DNA of 64,000 bases from an uncultured Tessaracoccus sp. (lineage in GTDB: Bacteria > Actinomycetota > Actinomycetes > Propionibacteriales > Propionibacteriaceae), in NCBI RefSeq assembly GCF_947255005.1, contig NZ_CAMYFI010000002.1:1-64000 (forward strand), in the 5' to 3' direction. The notes beneath the pieces are model-generated. The model saw only the letters and a list, made by a program, of their open reading frames with translations. It had not been told where the DNA came from and did not search any database. Shown here in pieces: positions 44,907 through 53,502 of this stretch. The position numbers and the translations under genes are program-made. Each line of letters opens with the position of its first letter. The first letter of the stretch is position 1.

Positions 44907-45146
44907 TTACCGTTCGGGGCGTTCGACAGGCTCGTCAACGACCTGCGCATCCGTGTGCGTCGACGTGTTCTTCGGCGCTTCGACCGACTTCTGTTCGTCG
45001 TCCGTGGTGACCTCTTCCTTGAATTCGCGGATCGAGCGTCCGACGCCCTTACCGACACCAGCCAGGCGCGAACCACCGAAGAGCACAAGCACCACGATCA
45101 AGATGATGATGGCTTCGGGCCAGCCGATAAACAGTGGGATGGGCAT
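44907..45146 (-). CDS. tatA: Sec-independent protein translocase TatA
   Basis: The 79-residue protein has one N-terminal helix (FIGWPEAIIILIVVLVLFGG), the hinge FGGSRLAGVGKGVGRSI and an acidic amphipathic tail. This is the pore-forming subunit of the Tat pathway. It follows a small conserved membrane-protein gene by two bases and precedes tatC. Confidence 0.95.
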   Translation of the reverse strand: MPIPLFIGWPEAIIILIVVLVLFGGSRLAGVGKGVGRSIREFKEEVTTDDEQKSVEAPKNTSTHTDAQVVDEPVERPER

Positions 45147-45148
45147 AG

Positions 45149-45358
45149 TTACCGCCTTTCATTACTTGGGACAGTGTAGTCGCGTTTGCTCGAGACAACC
45201 TCGTCGAGGATGTCTTGGAGCCTGGTTACTCGTTCAGCTAGCAGCTCGGATTCTCCGCCAAAGCGATGCAGCTTCGGTTTCAATCGTGACGCGTAGCTGA
45301 CAAGCACAATCAGCCCGGCGACACCCATCACCGCGAGAATCAGCGCAGACCAGATCAT
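45149..45358 (-). CDS. Small membrane protein between pafC and tatA
   Basis: The 69-residue frame starts at ATG 45358, five bases after the pafC stop, and ends two bases before tatA. It has one membrane helix (ALILAVMGVAGLIVLVSYA) and a charged tail with a short helix (ESELLAERVTRLQDILDEVV). I do not recognise a named family. Its tight packing between pafC and tatA argues that it is real and may assist or anchor one of these. Confidence 0.65.
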   Translation of the reverse strand: MIWSALILAVMGVAGLIVLVSYASRLKPKLHRFGGESELLAERVTRLQDILDEVVSSKRDYTVPSNERR

Positions 45359-45363
45359 GGGAA

Positions 45364-46281
45364 TCAACGGTAGTACCCCAGCGCCTCGCGTGCCATCTCC
45401 CGCGCCAGTTGGGTGACGCGTTCGTCGGAAACGCCCACGACGGCGTCTCCCAGCCTCAGCAGCAGTCGTGCCGCCCAGTCGAGTGAGACGAGCGGGAACG
45501 TGATGCGCCACAGCTCGCCCACCTGCTCGCATGCGGTCGTCGGGTGATAATCGGCGCACCATCTGCCCGCCTGCGTGACCGTGAGGGTGAGCTCGGTGTG
45601 TGCATCACTGAACCAGGTGGCAAGCTCGTCGGGCACCGCGCGCGGAGTGACGGGCTCGTCGAGCAGATCCACACCGACGATGCGGTCCAGGCGGTAGGAA
45701 CGCCACGCCCCACGCGTGCGGCTCCAGGCATCAAGGTAGGCGTAACCGCGGTCGGTGCGCAGCCGCATCGGCTCCACCGTGGCTTCGCGCACCTCGCCCT
45801 TGCCTTCCCTGCGGTAGCTGAGCAGGCAAACTACCCCCGTCGACACGGCCTCGTGCAGCGCTGCACGGACGTGCTCGTCACCGGCATCGACGTCGATCTC
45901 AACGCTCGCCGGCGCGTCCTTCGACAGGGCTTCGAGCTTCGTAAGCGCCGACCTCGCGCCAGCGTCCTCGCCGCCCAGCTCCAGCACCATGCGCAGCGCG
46001 ACGATGAGGCTCGCCGCCTGAGCTCCAGTGAGGCGCATAGGACGCCCGAGCGCGTCCAGGTTAGTGGCGAAGATGTGCCCATCTTCTCGTGCGCCGCCGA
46101 GATCCACCTCGAACAGGTCACCGTAGAAGCCGCCTGGCAGCCCGACGAACTGCAAAATCGAGAGGTCGGTGAGCACGCGCTGCTCCGTGATGCCGAACTC
46201 GTCGGCCACCTCCTCGACGCTCACTCCAGGGTGAGCATTGAGGTACGGCACCAGGTGCACGAGGCGCTGCAACTCATTCAT
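45364..46281 (-). CDS. pafC: PafC-like WYL-domain regulator
   Basis: The 305-residue protein has an N-terminal winged helix (GVSVEEVADEFGITEQRVLTDL) and a WYL domain (about 150-225; VCLLSYRREGKGEVREATVEP, in which the core is changed, ...RGYAYLDAWSRTRGAWRSYRLDRI). In mycobacteria PafB and PafC form a heterodimer that activates the LexA-independent DNA-damage response, responding to single-stranded DNA. Its start overlaps pafB by eight bases. The proteasome-related pafA gene usually found upstream is not in this window: gluQ lies there instead. Confidence 0.9.
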   Translation of the reverse strand: MNELQRLVHLVPYLNAHPGVSVEEVADEFGITEQRVLTDLSILQFVGLPGGFYGDLFEVDLGGAREDGHIFATNLDALGRPMRLTGAQAASLIVALRMVLELGGEDAGARSALTKLEALSKDAPASVEIDVDAGDEHVRAALHEAVSTGVVCLLSYRREGKGEVREATVEPMRLRTDRGYAYLDAWSRTRGAWRSYRLDRIVGVDLLDEPVTPRAVPDELATWFSDAHTELTLTVTQAGRWCADYHPTTACEQVGELWRITFPLVSLDWAARLLLRLGDAVVGVSDERVTQLAREMAREALGYYR

Positions 46282-47203
46282 GCGTGCCTCCAGCTAGGGC
46301 CGTGAGCCGTTCGACGACGGCCTCACGCAGGTGGTCGGGCGCGAGCACGAACGCGTCGGGGCCGGCTGCGCACACCTCCGTGATGATCATGTCGTCGTTG
46401 AAGCCCCGCACCTCGCGGGAGACGAAACCGTCCGGCAACGGGTTCGGCCAGGTGGCTGGCGAGGAATCCGCGAGCAGCTCGGGCGCGTCGCGCACCGCGA
46501 CCACGGCACTGGCCTGCGGGGACGTTGGCGCAAGGTACTCGGTGAGGTCGTCTGGTACCTGGAAGGCGCCGTCTGGTCCCACAGCGCGAGCAACACCGTC
46601 GATGCGGGAGAGCTTGAACCGTCTGGGCGCCTGCCGGTCGACGTCGAAGCCCAGCACCAGCCACAGGCCGCGACGTTGCGAGAGCTGCCAGGGCTGCACC
46701 CGTCGCGTACGCCCGCCGTACTGAAATTCGACGCAGCGCCTGGCCAGCTGCGCTTCGTAGATGACATCGAATGTGGGTTCTGTCGCGGGAATGTGCGCGC
46801 GTACGTTGGGCAGGCGGTCGAGATCGGGTGCGGCCCCTGCTGCGCGCAGCCGTTGGAGCGCCGTCGACGTGGCTTCCGCCCCGACGGAGGTCTGCCAGGC
46901 GTGCGCGGCAAGCCCGATGGCCACCAGCTCGTCGCGGGTGAACTCCACGTCGGGAAGCTCATACTCGAGGCGGTCGATGCGATATCCGTCTTCGTCCGTT
47001 GAGTCGGGATCGTTGCTGCCGGTGCGCAAGGGAATGCCGAGCGCGCGCAGCTCTGCTTTGTCGCGTTCGAAGGTGCGCTCAAAGCTCGCGGTGCGTGCGT
47101 AGCCCTCGACCATCTCCCGAATCTCTGATTTGGAAAGGAACCGCTTCGTCGTCAGCAGCGCGATGAGCAGGTTCATAATGCGCTCTGACTTCGCAGCCGA
47201 CAT
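46274..47203 (-). CDS. pafB: PafB-like WYL-domain regulator
   Basis: The 309-residue protein starts at ATG 47203 behind GGGAGGGG; an extension to 47266 lacks homology. The N-terminal winged helix (MNLLIALLTTKRFLSKSEIR; SFERTFERDKAELRALGIPL) precedes a WYL domain (RCVEFQYGGRTRRVQPWQL; GLWLVLGFDVDRQAPRRFKL). It partners PafC in control of DNA-damage genes. The gene heads the pafBC-tatAC-dgk-helY operon and faces gluQ divergently. Confidence 0.92.
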   Translation of the reverse strand: MSAAKSERIMNLLIALLTTKRFLSKSEIREMVEGYARTASFERTFERDKAELRALGIPLRTGSNDPDSTDEDGYRIDRLEYELPDVEFTRDELVAIGLAAHAWQTSVGAEATSTALQRLRAAGAAPDLDRLPNVRAHIPATEPTFDVIYEAQLARRCVEFQYGGRTRRVQPWQLSQRRGLWLVLGFDVDRQAPRRFKLSRIDGVARAVGPDGAFQVPDDLTEYLAPTSPQASAVVAVRDAPELLADSSPATWPNPLPDGFVSREVRGFNDDMIITEVCAAGPDAFVLAPDHLREAVVERLTALAGGTHE

Positions 47204-47303
47204 CGCGCCCCTCCCTTCCGCAGCTTGGGCGACGTTGATTCCTTGCAGAAGCCTACCGGCACCCATCGCCGTCTCAGCCCAAGCGTGCGGCTACGGTGAA
47301 AAG

Positions 47304-48182
47304 ATGCACGTAGATCGCTATGCTCCTTCTCCCACCTCCGACCTGCACCTCGGCAACCTCCGCACGGCGCTCGCCGGATGGCTGCTCGCCCGCACAGCGG
47401 GCGGCCGGTGGTTGATGCGTGTGGAAGATCTCGACGAGCCCCGCGTGCGCGCTGCTGGCGACGCGGAGCGCCGCAACCTTGACGACGTGCGTCGACTCGG
47501 GCTGGACTGGGACGGCGAGGTGATCCGCCAATCCGAACGCCATGATGACTACCGCGACGCCATCGCCTCACTCGGCGATCGCGTGTTCGAGTGCTTCTGC
47601 ACCCGCCGCGAACTCGCCTCGGCAGCCTCCGCCCCCCACGGTGACGACGGGTTCCGCCCCTATCCCGGCACATGCCTACGCCTCACCGACCGTGAGCGCA
47701 AGGAGCGACGAGCTGAGCGCCGCCCAGCGCTCAGGGTTAGAGCCGATGGTGCAACCTGGCGGGTGCACGACCGCTTCGCAGGTGAGGTGGAGGCCACCGT
47801 CGATGACTTCGTGTTGGTCCGCGGCGACGGGCAGTTCGCGTACAACCTGGCGGCCGTCGTTGACGACATCGCCACCGGGGTGACGCACATCACTCGCGGC
47901 GACGACCTGCTGTCGTCGGCTCCACGCCAGGCGTGGCTCACGGCTCAACTCGGCGGCACACCCGCGAGCTACACTCACGTCAGCCTCGTGATGGGCACCG
48001 ACGGGCACCGCCTCGCCAAACGCAAAGGGGGTATCACGCTGGACGAGGCAGGCGGGCCGAAGACGGTGTTCCCTTGGCTCGCGCGGTCACTCGGGCTTGG
48101 CCCCTGCAGAGATAGCGCAGAAGCCCTCTCCCGCATGCCTGCCGACTACGAGTTTTGGACGTCGAGAATATCGATCACGTAG
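47304..48182 (+). CDS. gluQ: Glutamyl-Q tRNA(Asp) synthetase
   Basis: The 292-residue protein starts at ATG 47304. It carries the class I motifs APSPTSDLHLGNLRTAL (HIGH-type) and RLAKRKGG (KMSKS-type), and a zinc site of CFCTRRE with YPGTC. It lacks the anticodon-binding domain of GluRS, which marks GluQ-RS. That enzyme loads glutamate onto queuosine-34 of tRNA-Asp. Its last 37 bases overlap the convergent FKBP gene. Confidence 0.92.
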   Translation: MHVDRYAPSPTSDLHLGNLRTALAGWLLARTAGGRWLMRVEDLDEPRVRAAGDAERRNLDDVRRLGLDWDGEVIRQSERHDDYRDAIASLGDRVFECFCTRRELASAASAPHGDDGFRPYPGTCLRLTDRERKERRAERRPALRVRADGATWRVHDRFAGEVEATVDDFVLVRGDGQFAYNLAAVVDDIATGVTHITRGDDLLSSAPRQAWLTAQLGGTPASYTHVSLVMGTDGHRLAKRKGGITLDEAGGPKTVFPWLARSLGLGPCRDSAEALSRMPADYEFWTSRISIT

Positions 48183-49189
48183 ACGAGAGTCTGGCCCGGC
48201 TCAAGAGCGGGCGCCGTCGTGCGGCCCTCAGGGTAGGCCAAAGCGGGCGGCACCACGAGCAGCACCCGAGAGCCCGCGGTGGCGCCGACGAGACCCTTCT
48301 TCCAGCCCTCGATGAGGCCTGAGAGGTTGCCTGTTTGCGGAGCCCAAGCGTCCTCGAATTGCTTGCCGTCCGCCCACTTCCAGGAGCGGTACTTCACCTG
48401 CACGACACTCTTCGCCGTGACTTCGGGGCCGGAGCCCTTAATCAAGGTGGCCTTCTTGAGTTCACCGGGCGCCTGGGCTTTGGTGTCGATCTTGGCGGTG
48501 GGCACGCCCTCAGCGTCGACGCTCACCGGCGGCATCCCCTCGACGGGGGGCTGCTCCTCACCGGTGGCCTTCTCGAAGTTGGCTGAGAGGATATCGACGA
48601 CGAACAGCAGCGAGTCGCCAGGTTTGATCGAGCCGTCCGCGTTGCCCTCGGGGTACCCGTCAGAGCTAGGCATTCCGATGAGCACGCGCGACCCTACGGT
48701 CTGCCCGTCGAGCCCCTTCCTGAAGCCCGGCACCACTTGACCCAGCGCGAAGGTAAGCGGCGAACCAGACTCGTAGGACGAGTCGAAAACCTTGCCCGTC
48801 GACCCGTTCACACCGACGTAATTGACGGTGACCACCGAATCCTGCGTGAGTTTCTGTTTACCGTTCGAAGGTTTGAGCACCTTCGTCGTCGTTTCCTTGA
48901 TGGCCCACGGCGACTTGAACTGGATTTCCGGCTTGTCGCCTTCGGTGACGATGATGCCCGACAAATCTGTGGATGGCTGCACGCTAACGCTCGGCTCCGC
49001 AGAAGGAGACTCTGACGGTGACTCAGCCGGAGAACTCGACTCCAGTGCAGTGGGCGACGCGGACGCCGATGCGCTCGGCTGAGCCGTCTCCGCATCGGTG
49101 CCCTCCGACGGGGAACACGAGGTGAGCAGTGCAATGGACGTCACCGCAGCTAGTGCGGTGGAGAAAGCCTTCGATAATGACACGCGCAT
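48146..49189 (-). CDS. Double-domain FKBP-type peptidyl-prolyl isomerase lipoprotein
   Basis: The 347-residue protein starts at ATG 49189. A signal peptide ends in the lipobox ALLTSC and is followed by a Ser/Pro/Glu-rich linker (about 28-75). Two FKBP domains follow (about 115-210 and 255-345): VTVNYVGVNGSTGKVFDSS, ALGQVVPGFRKGLDGQTVGS and IEGWKKGLVGATAGSRVLLV with LAYPEG. It probably assists folding of exported proteins outside the membrane. It converges on gluQ with a 37-base overlap. Confidence 0.92.
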   Translation of the reverse strand: MRVSLSKAFSTALAAVTSIALLTSCSPSEGTDAETAQPSASASASPTALESSSPAESPSESPSAEPSVSVQPSTDLSGIIVTEGDKPEIQFKSPWAIKETTTKVLKPSNGKQKLTQDSVVTVNYVGVNGSTGKVFDSSYESGSPLTFALGQVVPGFRKGLDGQTVGSRVLIGMPSSDGYPEGNADGSIKPGDSLLFVVDILSANFEKATGEEQPPVEGMPPVSVDAEGVPTAKIDTKAQAPGELKKATLIKGSGPEVTAKSVVQVKYRSWKWADGKQFEDAWAPQTGNLSGLIEGWKKGLVGATAGSRVLLVVPPALAYPEGRTTAPALEPGQTLVYVIDILDVQNS

Positions 49190-49205
49190 GATGCTACCTC
49201 GCTCC

Positions 49206-49940
49206 TCACAAACCCACGATGTCGAGCAGCTTACCCAGCTCATCACGGGTCAACTCGCGGGTCTCCCCCACGGGCAGCTGGCCGACCCTGATGGGGCCGA
49301 TGCCGATGCGGGAGAGCCTATTAACGGGATGTCCCACAGCCTCCATCATGCGTCGCACGATGTGGTTGCGCCCTTCGTGCAGCGTGATGCGCACGAGCGA
49401 CTTCGACTCGGTATTCGACAACAGCTTCACTTGGTCTGGCTTCACCGGCCCGTCGTCGAGACGAATACCCTTCTCCAAACGCCGGATCACCTTGTTATCG
49501 ACAATTCCAGCCACCTCGGCCACGTAGGTTTTCTTCACCTCGTAGCTCGGGTGAGCCAGACGATGCGCGAACTCACCGTCGTTGGTGAGCACGATCAAGC
49601 CCTCGGTCTGGGTATCCAGGCGTCCGACGTGGAACAGCCTGCTGGTGCGTGGCGGGATGTAATCGGCCAGGGTGGCGCGCCCCTCTGGATCCTCCATCGT
49701 CGACACCACCCCGCGCGGCTTGTTGAGCACCAGGTACATGTGATTGCGCGGCGACGGGATGCGAGAACCGTCGACGCGGATGGTGTCGCGCTCTGGGTCG
49801 ACACGGGTACCAAGCTCGGTGACGATGGCGCCGTTCACCTCCACGCGTCCCTCGACGATCATCTCCTCACTCGCACGCCTCGAAGCGAGGCCCGCGGCAG
49901 CGAGCACTTTCTGCAGACGCACGCCTTCGGTTTCACTCAT
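49206..49940 (-). CDS. rluB: 23S rRNA pseudouridine synthase (RluB/RsuA family)
   Basis: The 244-residue protein starts at ATG 49940, which overlaps scpB by eight bases; GGAAG lies upstream. An S4 domain (VRLQKVLAAAGLASRRASEE) precedes the catalytic domain with LFHVGRLDTQTEGLIVLTNDG (active-site Asp) and HEGRNHIVRRMMEAVGHPV. In actinobacteria this gene regularly ends the parA-scpA-scpB operon. It isomerises a uridine in ribosomal RNA. Confidence 0.92.
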   Translation of the reverse strand: MSETEGVRLQKVLAAAGLASRRASEEMIVEGRVEVNGAIVTELGTRVDPERDTIRVDGSRIPSPRNHMYLVLNKPRGVVSTMEDPEGRATLADYIPPRTSRLFHVGRLDTQTEGLIVLTNDGEFAHRLAHPSYEVKKTYVAEVAGIVDNKVIRRLEKGIRLDDGPVKPDQVKLLSNTESKSLVRITLHEGRNHIVRRMMEAVGHPVNRLSRIGIGPIRVGQLPVGETRELTRDELGKLLDIVGL

Positions 49941-50499
49941 CGATCTTCCCTTCCTGGGCGACGGCACCCAGTTCAGCCTCCAAGGCTACGGCGTCAGGCA
50001 GCCACGGCGCCAAGTCTGGCAGCTCGTCGAGGCTATTGAGACCCAACTTTTCGAGGAACAGTGGCGTGGTGGCGAACGTCACCGCCCCCGTGTCCGGATC
50101 TTCACCCGCCTCACAGATCAACCCGCGCAGCACGAGCGTTTTCACCACACCGTCGACGTTCACCCCACGCACGCCGGCGATGCGCCCCCTAGAGACGGGC
50201 TGCAGGTACGCCACCACCGCAAGCGTCTCCAAGGCAGCCTGGCTGAGCTTCGAACGCTGGGCAGACACGAACCACGCTTCAATGATGTCCGCCACGTCCT
50301 CGACCGTCGCGAACCGGTAGCCACCCGCTACTTGCACCAACCGGATCCCGCGGTCGTGCTCTGCATAGAACCTGGCAATGTCGTCGAGCTGGGCCACGAC
50401 GTCGCTCACCGGTTCGTCCACTGCGGAGGCCAAGGCGTCGGCCGACATCGATTCCGTGGTCATGAGCAACAGCGCCTCGAGCGCGCGGGAAAGGCTCAC
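49933..50499 (-). CDS. scpB: Segregation and condensation protein B
   Basis: The 188-residue protein has two winged-helix domains: SLSRALEALLLMTTESMSAD at the start and LSQAALETLAVVAYLQPVSR followed by a RGVNVDGVVKTLVLRGLI segment. ScpB dimers bind ScpA and bridge SMC heads for chromosome organisation. Its start overlaps scpA by four bases and its stop overlaps rluB by eight. Confidence 0.94.
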   Translation of the reverse strand: MSLSRALEALLLMTTESMSADALASAVDEPVSDVVAQLDDIARFYAEHDRGIRLVQVAGGYRFATVEDVADIIEAWFVSAQRSKLSQAALETLAVVAYLQPVSRGRIAGVRGVNVDGVVKTLVLRGLICEAGEDPDTGAVTFATTPLFLEKLGLNSLDELPDLAPWLPDAVALEAELGAVAQEGKIDE

Positions 50500-51329
50500 T
50501 GGTCCTCCAATTCGGGTTGTGCTTCGTAGTCATCTGCCACCTCGACGGCGGCCTCGTCGCCCGCAGTCCACCGGATGCTGAGCTCTCCCAGAGGGTTGAG
50601 CTGCTCGAACGAGACCTGCTGGTGGCGAAACAGCTCTAGGATGGCCAAGAACCTGACGACGGTGACGAGCCGGCCTTCCCCCTCCACGAGGGAACGAAAG
50701 GTCAGTGCGCCCTCGCGACGCAGACGCGCCCCGACGAGTTGCACCTGCTCGGTGAGGCTTACCGTCGCTTGGTGCAGGTGGGTGAGGGTGACCGTCGGCA
50801 CTTCCTTGGGCGCCATCGACGTTGCAGCGAGCTGCGCGAGCTCCTCGGGCGTGACGTGGAGCTCCACCTCAGGAAGCACAGCGACAAATCGTTGTTCCAA
50901 GCCGCCTGGGCGGTAGTGGCGGCGGCTAGCTCCGTCGATTGTTTCGTCGATCCAGGCGGCGAGCTGCTTGAACGCGCGGTATTGCAGGAGCCTCGAGAAC
51001 AGCAGATCGCGGGCTTCCAGCGCGGCGATGTCCTCGGGGTCTTCGGCTTCTGCGCCCGGCAACAGGCGGGCGCATTTGAGGTCGAGCAGTGTGGCAGCCA
51101 CGACGAGGAATGAGCTGGTGAGCTCCAGATCCCAATCGCCCTCACGCACGTGGGCGATGAACTCGTCGGTCACTTTGCTGAGCGCCACCTCGGTGACATC
51201 CATCTCGCGCCTGGCAATGAGCTGCAGCAGCAGGTCGAAGGGGCCCTCGAAGTTCGTCAGGTGAATGCTGAACCCAGCCACCTGCTCGTGGTGTTCGGGT
51301 GGCTTCGCGGACGAGCGCCGTTTAGCCAC
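50496..51329 (-). CDS. scpA: Segregation and condensation protein A (kleisin)
   Basis: The 277-residue protein starts at GTG 51329, overlapping the upstream RHH gene by eight bases. NFEGPFDLLLQLIARREMDV is the conserved N-terminal SMC-binding region, and a C-terminal winged helix (VVRFLAILELFRHQQVSFEQ) binds the SMC cap. It closes the SMC ring. It has a longer N-terminal and C-terminal tail than compact homologues, as is usual in actinobacteria. Confidence 0.94.
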   Translation of the reverse strand: MAKRRSSAKPPEHHEQVAGFSIHLTNFEGPFDLLLQLIARREMDVTEVALSKVTDEFIAHVREGDWDLELTSSFLVVAATLLDLKCARLLPGAEAEDPEDIAALEARDLLFSRLLQYRAFKQLAAWIDETIDGASRRHYRPGGLEQRFVAVLPEVELHVTPEELAQLAATSMAPKEVPTVTLTHLHQATVSLTEQVQLVGARLRREGALTFRSLVEGEGRLVTVVRFLAILELFRHQQVSFEQLNPLGELSIRWTAGDEAAVEVADDYEAQPELEDQ

Positions 51330-51663
51330 GGAGCTCTTGAACTAGCGCGGAATCTGCTCCGTCCTGATACATGTCGCGCAGTGCCAGCGCCACCGCGGCT
51401 CGCACGAGGCGCCCGCGATCCACGCGGATGCTGTGCTGGCGGCGCAACTCAAGGTTGGCGTCCTCGAGCGCGAGCAGCTCCTGCTCGGAGAAGTACACCG
51501 TGATCTTGTGGTCGTGCTTCACCCTCCCCGACGACGTGGGCCACCCGGGCCGTTCGCTTCGCTCCTCAATCGCCACCGGCTCCGGTGTCTCCTCCAGGGC
51601 CGGTGCTGCGTCGGTGGGTCGAAACAGCTCCGACGCACCCGGCAGCGATGCGCGTTTAGTCAT
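51322..51663 (-). CDS. Putative ribbon-helix-helix protein between parA and scpA
   Basis: The 113-residue protein has a disordered N-terminal half and a C-terminal segment HKITVYFSEQELLALEDANL followed by a VDRGRLVRAAVALALRDM helix. This looks like an Arc/CopG/MetJ ribbon-helix-helix: one strand then two helices. It overlaps parA by eight bases and scpA by eight, so it is made in step with them. A DNA-binding partner for this ParA is an attractive idea since no parB lies nearby; this is not shown. Confidence 0.65.
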   Translation of the reverse strand: MTKRASLPGASELFRPTDAAPALEETPEPVAIEERSERPGWPTSSGRVKHDHKITVYFSEQELLALEDANLELRRQHSIRVDRGRLVRAAVALALRDMYQDGADSALVQELRG

Positions 51664-52549
51664 GCTGCACCCTCAGCAGCACCTCGCGGGCAAGCTGACG
51701 GTACGCCTGGGCCCCCGGCGACGACGGCGCGTACGACGTGATGGGCTCGCCTGCGACGTTAGTTTCGGGGAAACGCACAGTGCGCTTAATGACGGTATGA
51801 AACACCTTGTCACCAAAGGCTTCAACGATACGTTCCAGCACCTCGCGCGCGTGCAGCGTGCGCGAGTCGAACATGGTGCCAAGCAGGCCGAGCACTTTGA
51901 GGTCCGGGTTGAGGCGATCTTGTACCTTCTCGATGGTGTCGGTGAGCAGCGCGATGCCACGCAGCGCGAAGAATTCGAGCTCCAACGGCATGATCACCCA
52001 ATCGCTCGCCGTGAGCGCGTTGATGGTCAACAGCCCAAGGCTTGGCGCGCAGTCGATGAGGATGTAGTCGTACTGGCTGCGCAGCGTGGTGAGCACGCGC
52101 TGGAGGGTCTGTTCGCGGGCGACCTCGCTCACCAGCTGCACTTCGGCGGCGGATAGGTCGATGTTCGCGGGGAGAATATCGAGTCCGGGCGTGGAGGTTT
52201 CGGCGATGACCTCCTCGGGCGAGAAGTCGTGGGTGAGCAGCAGGTTGTACACGGAGCGTTCGAGTGTGTGCGGGTTGATGCCGAGCCCGACGGACAGCGA
52301 GCCCTGCGGGTCGAAATCCACCAAGAGCACCTTGCGCCCCGTCTCGGCGAGGCACGCGCCCAGATTGATCGTCGTTGTGGTCTTGCCTACCCCGCCCTTT
52401 TGGTTGGTGAGGGCGATGATGGTTGCGTGCTTCGGCCCATCGCCTACCGGCTCAGGCTCAGGAAAATCGGGCAAGGGCCGACCTGTCGGGCCGATCTCCC
52501 CGTCGATCAACGAATCCTCAGCCAAGGCGTTCTCCTTCCGGGTGTGCAT
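51656..52549 (-). CDS. parA: ParA/Soj family ATPase
   Basis: The 297-residue protein has an N-terminal extension of about 40 residues, the deviant Walker A NQKGGVGKTTTTINLGACL, Walker A' LLVDFDPQGSLSVGLG and Walker B ILIDCAPSLGLLT. It belongs to the chromosomal ParA-like proteins that sit in scpAB operons of actinobacteria, distinct from the parAB pair near the origin. It probably helps localise the segregation machinery. It starts the chain of overlapping genes that runs to rluB and lies 41 bases after xerD. Confidence 0.92.
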   Translation of the reverse strand: MHTRKENALAEDSLIDGEIGPTGRPLPDFPEPEPVGDGPKHATIIALTNQKGGVGKTTTTINLGACLAETGRKVLLVDFDPQGSLSVGLGINPHTLERSVYNLLLTHDFSPEEVIAETSTPGLDILPANIDLSAAEVQLVSEVAREQTLQRVLTTLRSQYDYILIDCAPSLGLLTINALTASDWVIMPLELEFFALRGIALLTDTIEKVQDRLNPDLKVLGLLGTMFDSRTLHAREVLERIVEAFGDKVFHTVIKRTVRFPETNVAGEPITSYAPSSPGAQAYRQLAREVLLRVQHD

Positions 52550-52590
52550 TTGTCGACATCCTACTCGCTTATGAGTCGAGCCTACTCGCT

Positions 52591-53502
52591 CTAGGCACGC
52601 GGGTGTGCGGCCGTGTGCACCTCGCGGAGTTGCTCAACTGTGACGAGCGTGTAGATCTGCGTCGTCGCCACTGACGAGTGTCCCAGTAGTTCCTGCACCA
52701 CCCGCAGGTCAGCCCCACCTGACAGGAGGTGCGTGGCGAAGGAGTGGCGCAGGGAGTGCGGGGACACGTCCGTGGCCAGCCCCGCCTTCTGCGCCGCGTT
52801 CTGCATCACCGCCCAAGCGCTCTGCCGGCTCAGCCGCCTGCCACGCTGGTTCAGGAACAACGCGTGGTCTGCCTTCGTTGCCTTCTGCGCGAGCCCGGGG
52901 CGCGAACGCACGAGATACGCTTCGAGCGCTGTTCTGGCGTAGCTCCCGAGCGGCACGATGCGCTCCTTATTGCCTTTCCCGACGAGCCGCAGCCCCAGAT
53001 CGGGGTCGCGCAGCACGGGTGCGACATCGTCGATGTCGAGGGTGCAGACCTCGCTCACGCGGGCACCCGTCGAGTAGAGCAACTCCAGCAACGCGGCATC
53101 TCTGACACCGATGGGTTCCGTGGCATCGGGGGCAGCGAGCAGCCGCGTAACCTCGTCGACGGTGAGCGCCTTCGGCAGGCGCGATTCGAGCTTCGGCGGC
53201 GAGATCTCCTTCGCTGGGTCGTCGCGCGTCGTGCCCTCAGCTTGCGCGAAGGCGTGGAAGTTTCGCACACTCACCAATCCTCGCGCGACGGAGGATTTCG
53301 CCACCTTCTGGGAGCGCTCGCGCACGAACTCGGAGACGTCGGTGGGCGTCACATCGCCCACGTTGTCGATGCCTCGGCGGCTGAGGAAGTCGACGTAGGT
53401 TGCGAGGTCGCGGCGGTAGGCTGCCACGGTGTTCGTCGACAACCCGCGCTCCACGCGGATGTGCCCGAGGAAATCCTCGACGGCAGCCTGCACGGATGTC
53501 AT
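52591..53502 (-). CDS. xerD: Tyrosine recombinase XerD
   Basis: The 303-residue protein starts at ATG 53502, overlapping the NUDIX gene by four bases; a longer frame upstream has no homology. It has the SAM-like N-terminal domain (FLGHIRVERGLSTNTVAAYR) and the catalytic set Arg148 (STGARVSEV), His249 and Arg252 (HSLRHSFATHLL), His275 (LLGHSSVATTQIYT) and Tyr284. With XerC it resolves chromosome dimers at dif. Its position next to parA/scpAB is usual in actinobacteria. Confidence 0.95.
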   Translation of the reverse strand: MTSVQAAVEDFLGHIRVERGLSTNTVAAYRRDLATYVDFLSRRGIDNVGDVTPTDVSEFVRERSQKVAKSSVARGLVSVRNFHAFAQAEGTTRDDPAKEISPPKLESRLPKALTVDEVTRLLAAPDATEPIGVRDAALLELLYSTGARVSEVCTLDIDDVAPVLRDPDLGLRLVGKGNKERIVPLGSYARTALEAYLVRSRPGLAQKATKADHALFLNQRGRRLSRQSAWAVMQNAAQKAGLATDVSPHSLRHSFATHLLSGGADLRVVQELLGHSSVATTQIYTLVTVEQLREVHTAAHPRA

